DNA from: Gallionellales bacterium 39-52-133
GTDB lineage: Bacteria > Pseudomonadota > Gammaproteobacteria > Burkholderiales > Gallionellaceae
Reading direction: 5' to 3'
DNA: 64,000 nucleotides
Assembly: GCA_002278935.1 (NCBI GenBank)
Contig: NCJL01000003.1
Coordinates: 62,001-126,000 of the forward strand
Shown here: positions 62,044-64,000 of the stretch, piece after piece
Position numbering within the stretch: position 1 is the first letter of the stretch
Layout: every line of letters begins with the position of its first letter
The notes under the pieces: model-generated
Seen by the model: the letters and a program-made list of their open reading frames with translations, nothing else
Databases searched by the model: none
What the model was told of the DNA's origin: nothing
Made by a program: the position numbers and the translations under genes

Positions 62044-64000
62044 ATGAGCCACTTTATAGACAGATTAAGTTTCTTTAAAAAGAATGTAGATAATTTTTCC
62101 GGTGATCACGGTGTGGTGACCAGCGAGGATCGCAGTTGGGAAAATGCCTATCGCCAGCGCTGGCAGCATGACAAAATCGTGCGCTCTACACACGGCGTCA
62201 ACTGCACCGGTTCCTGCAGCTGGAAAATTTATGTGAAGAACGGTTTGATTACCTGGGAAACCCAGCAGACCGATTATCCGCGCACCCGTCCAGACCTGCC
62301 CAACCACGAGCCGCGCGGCTGTCCGCGCGGCGCCAGTTACTCCTGGTATGTGTACAGTGCGCAGCGCGTGAAATATCCGATGATACGCGGGCGTCTGATG
62401 GAGCTGTGGCGCGAGGCGCGCAAGAGCATGGAACCGGTGGAAGCATGGAAAGCCATCAGCCAGAATCCCGAAACCGCAAAGAAATACAAGTCGGTGCGCG
62501 GGCAGGGCGGCTTTGTGCGCGCAAGCTGGGACGAAGTGTCGGAAATGATCGCGGCGGCCAACGTGTTTACCGCCAAGGAGTTCGGCCCCGATCGTGTGAT
62601 CGGTTTCTCGCCGATACCGGCGATGTCGATGGTGAGCTATGCCGCCGGATCGCGTTACCTGTCGCTGATCGGCGGTGCCTGCCTGTCCTTCTATGACTGG
62701 TACTGTGACCTGCCCCCCGCCTCGCCGCAGGTTTGGGGCGAGCAGACCGACGTGCCGGAATCGGCTGACTGGTACAACTCCACCTACCTGATGGTCTGGG
62801 GCAGCAACGTGCCGCAGACGCGCACACCCGATGCGCACTTCATGACCGAGGTGCGTTACAAGGGTACCAAGGTGGTTGCGGTCGCCAGCGATTACAGCGA
62901 GATGGTGAAGTTCGGCGACATCTGGCTGGCGCCGAAACAGGGCACCGACGCGGCGCTGGCGATGGCGATGGGCCATGTGATTTTGAAAGAATTCCATCTC
63001 GACAACAAAAGCGAATATTTTGACGGCTACTGCCGCCAGTACACCGACATGCCGATGCTGGTGATGCTGAAGGATTTTCCCATGAAAGATGGTACAGCAA
63101 CTTTAGTTCCGGATCGCTTCCTGCGTGCTTCCGATCTGGACGGCAAGCTGGGCCAGGAAAACAATCCCGACTGGAAAACCATCGTCGTCGATGAAACAAG
63201 CGGCAACCTGTCCGCGCCCAATGGCTCGATCGGTTTCCGCTGGGGGCAGGCTGGCGTATGGAATCTGGAAATGAAAGACGGCGCAAGCAAGGCCGAGATC
63301 AAGCCGCAGTTGACACTGATCGACGGCAAGGATGGAGTAGTGGGGGTCGGGTTCCCGTATTTCGGCGGCACCGATGCCAAAGATGTGCAGGTGCGCAATG
63401 TGCCTTTCAAAACGCTCAAATTGAGTGGCGGCGGCGAAGTAAAAGTTGTCACCGTGTACGACATGATGATGGCCAATTACGGACTGGATCGCGGCCTCGG
63501 TGGCGGCAATGTGGCCACCAGCTATGACGACATGGTTCCCTACACCCCGGCCTGGGGCGAGAAGCATACCGGTGTGAAACGCGCGGACATCATCACCGTC
63601 GCGCGCGAGTTTGCCGACAATGCCAACCGCACCCATGGCAAATCCATGGTGATCGTCGGTGCGGGTCTGAACCACTGGTACCACATGGACATGATCTACC
63701 GCGGCATCATCAATATGCTGATGATGTGCGGCTGCATCGGCAAATCCGGCGGCGGCTGGTCGCACTATGTGGGGCAGGAAAAGCTGCGCCCGCAAACCGG
63801 CTGGGCACCGCTCGCGTTTGCGCTGGACTGGCAGCGTCCGCCGCGCCAGATGAACGGCACCTCGTTCTTCTATGCGCACACCAGCCAGTGGCGCCATGAA
63901 AAACTCAACGTGGCAGAGATTACCTCGCCCACAGCAGATGCCAATGCCGAGGATTACCGCCTGATCGATTTCAACGTGAAATCCGAGCGCATGGGCTGGC
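62044..64000 (+). CDS. narG: respiratory nitrate reductase alpha subunit, N-terminal part
   Basis: The first 652 residues are in the window; the gene continues beyond 64000. The [4Fe-4S] FS0 motif appears as H-x3-C-x3-C then Cys (THGVNCTGSCSW ... RGCPRG), with the typical NarG start (SHFIDRLSFFKKN) and molybdopterin-domain motifs (YYNSTYLMVWGSNV-type segment YNSTYLMVWGSNVPQTRTPD, AGLNHWYHMDMIYRGIINMLMM). The enzyme reduces nitrate with quinol. The ATG follows CAGGAGTGATAA. Part of narK1K2-narG, with narXL divergent from narK1. Confidence 0.96.
   Translation, partial: MSHFIDRLSFFKKNVDNFSGDHGVVTSEDRSWENAYRQRWQHDKIVRSTHGVNCTGSCSWKIYVKNGLITWETQQTDYPRTRPDLPNHEPRGCPRGASYSWYVYSAQRVKYPMIRGRLMELWREARKSMEPVEAWKAISQNPETAKKYKSVRGQGGFVRASWDEVSEMIAAANVFTAKEFGPDRVIGFSPIPAMSMVSYAAGSRYLSLIGGACLSFYDWYCDLPPASPQVWGEQTDVPESADWYNSTYLMVWGSNVPQTRTPDAHFMTEVRYKGTKVVAVASDYSEMVKFGDIWLAPKQGTDAALAMAMGHVILKEFHLDNKSEYFDGYCRQYTDMPMLVMLKDFPMKDGTATLVPDRFLRASDLDGKLGQENNPDWKTIVVDETSGNLSAPNGSIGFRWGQAGVWNLEMKDGASKAEIKPQLTLIDGKDGVVGVGFPYFGGTDAKDVQVRNVPFKTLKLSGGGEVKVVTVYDMMMANYGLDRGLGGGNVATSYDDMVPYTPAWGEKHTGVKRADIITVAREFADNANRTHGKSMVIVGAGLNHWYHMDMIYRGIINMLMMCGCIGKSGGGWSHYVGQEKLRPQTGWAPLAFALDWQRPPRQMNGTSFFYAHTSQWRHEKLNVAEITSPTADANAEDYRLIDFNVKSERMGW

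Overview
The window looks like a chromosomal segment from a chemolithotrophic betaproteobacterium, plausibly near Gallionellaceae/Sulfuricellaceae (Nitrosomonadales). The reasons are moderate-to-high GC, soxXA and soxYZB, an Acidithiobacillus-type sulfide:quinone oxidoreductase, respiratory narG with narXL and two narK genes, and assimilatory nasA-nirBD. The placement is inferred from gene content; no rRNA or tRNA gene is visible.

Layout. 0-3.6 kb (minus): SulP transporter, gamma-carbonic anhydrase, DUF599 membrane protein and a second SulP cut by the window edge, a candidate inorganic-carbon uptake operon. 3.9-9.1 kb (plus): metal-efflux RND operon (small His-rich exported protein, TolC-type channel, CusA/CzcA pump, DUF3240) with no adaptor gene. 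9.2-18.7 kb: OprB porin, nasA with a structured leader, nirB, nirD and a TonB receptor, bounded by direct copies of an AT-rich 40-bp repeat. 18.8-22.4 kb: a FisR-like sigma54 activator divergent from sqr, which has a clear -24/-12 promoter, then an SCP2-like gene. 22.4-26.8 kb: housekeeping (lipoprotein, radC, coaBC, dut, greB).

26.9-34.1 kb is the most interesting region. On the minus strand lie an ECF sigma factor, a membrane anti-sigma factor whose periplasmic part is a DsrE-like domain, soxY, soxZ, soxB and a YeeE/YedE (SoxT/TsuA-type) transporter. Divergent from the sigma gene is a lipoprotein with a homologous DsrE-like domain. The sigma gene and the lipoprotein gene have facing promoter-like boxes GGAAT-N17-CGTCT, and the same spaced motif (GGAAT-N17-CGTCA) recurs 20 kb away upstream of soxXA. 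I infer a sulfur-sensing sigma/anti-sigma circuit controlling the Sox system. I know of no described example.

34.1-41.2 kb: two PCu(A)C copper chaperones (one missing half its ligands), chrA, an ArsR-rhodanese regulator with a palindromic operator, a persulfide dioxygenase-like hydrolase, an MFS transporter, an exported rhodanese, a truncated DsrE gene and a methyltransferase. 41.2-49.2 kb: MoxR/DUF58/DUF4381/BatA/BatB-TPR/BatD cluster with a TauE/SafE gene inside. 49.2-54.6 kb: orphan MerR with a mercury-type cysteine triad, HDOD, NYN, an exported SoxH-like hydrolase and soxXA. 54.8-64 kb: HPP-CBS protein, narXL, narK1, narK2 and the 5' part of narG. Palindromic interspersed repeats sit in several intergenic gaps. 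No soxCD is present, so thiosulfate oxidation as encoded here would leave sulfane sulfur on SoxYZ, which fits the abundance of sulfane-sulfur genes (DsrE, rhodanese, PDO, FisR).
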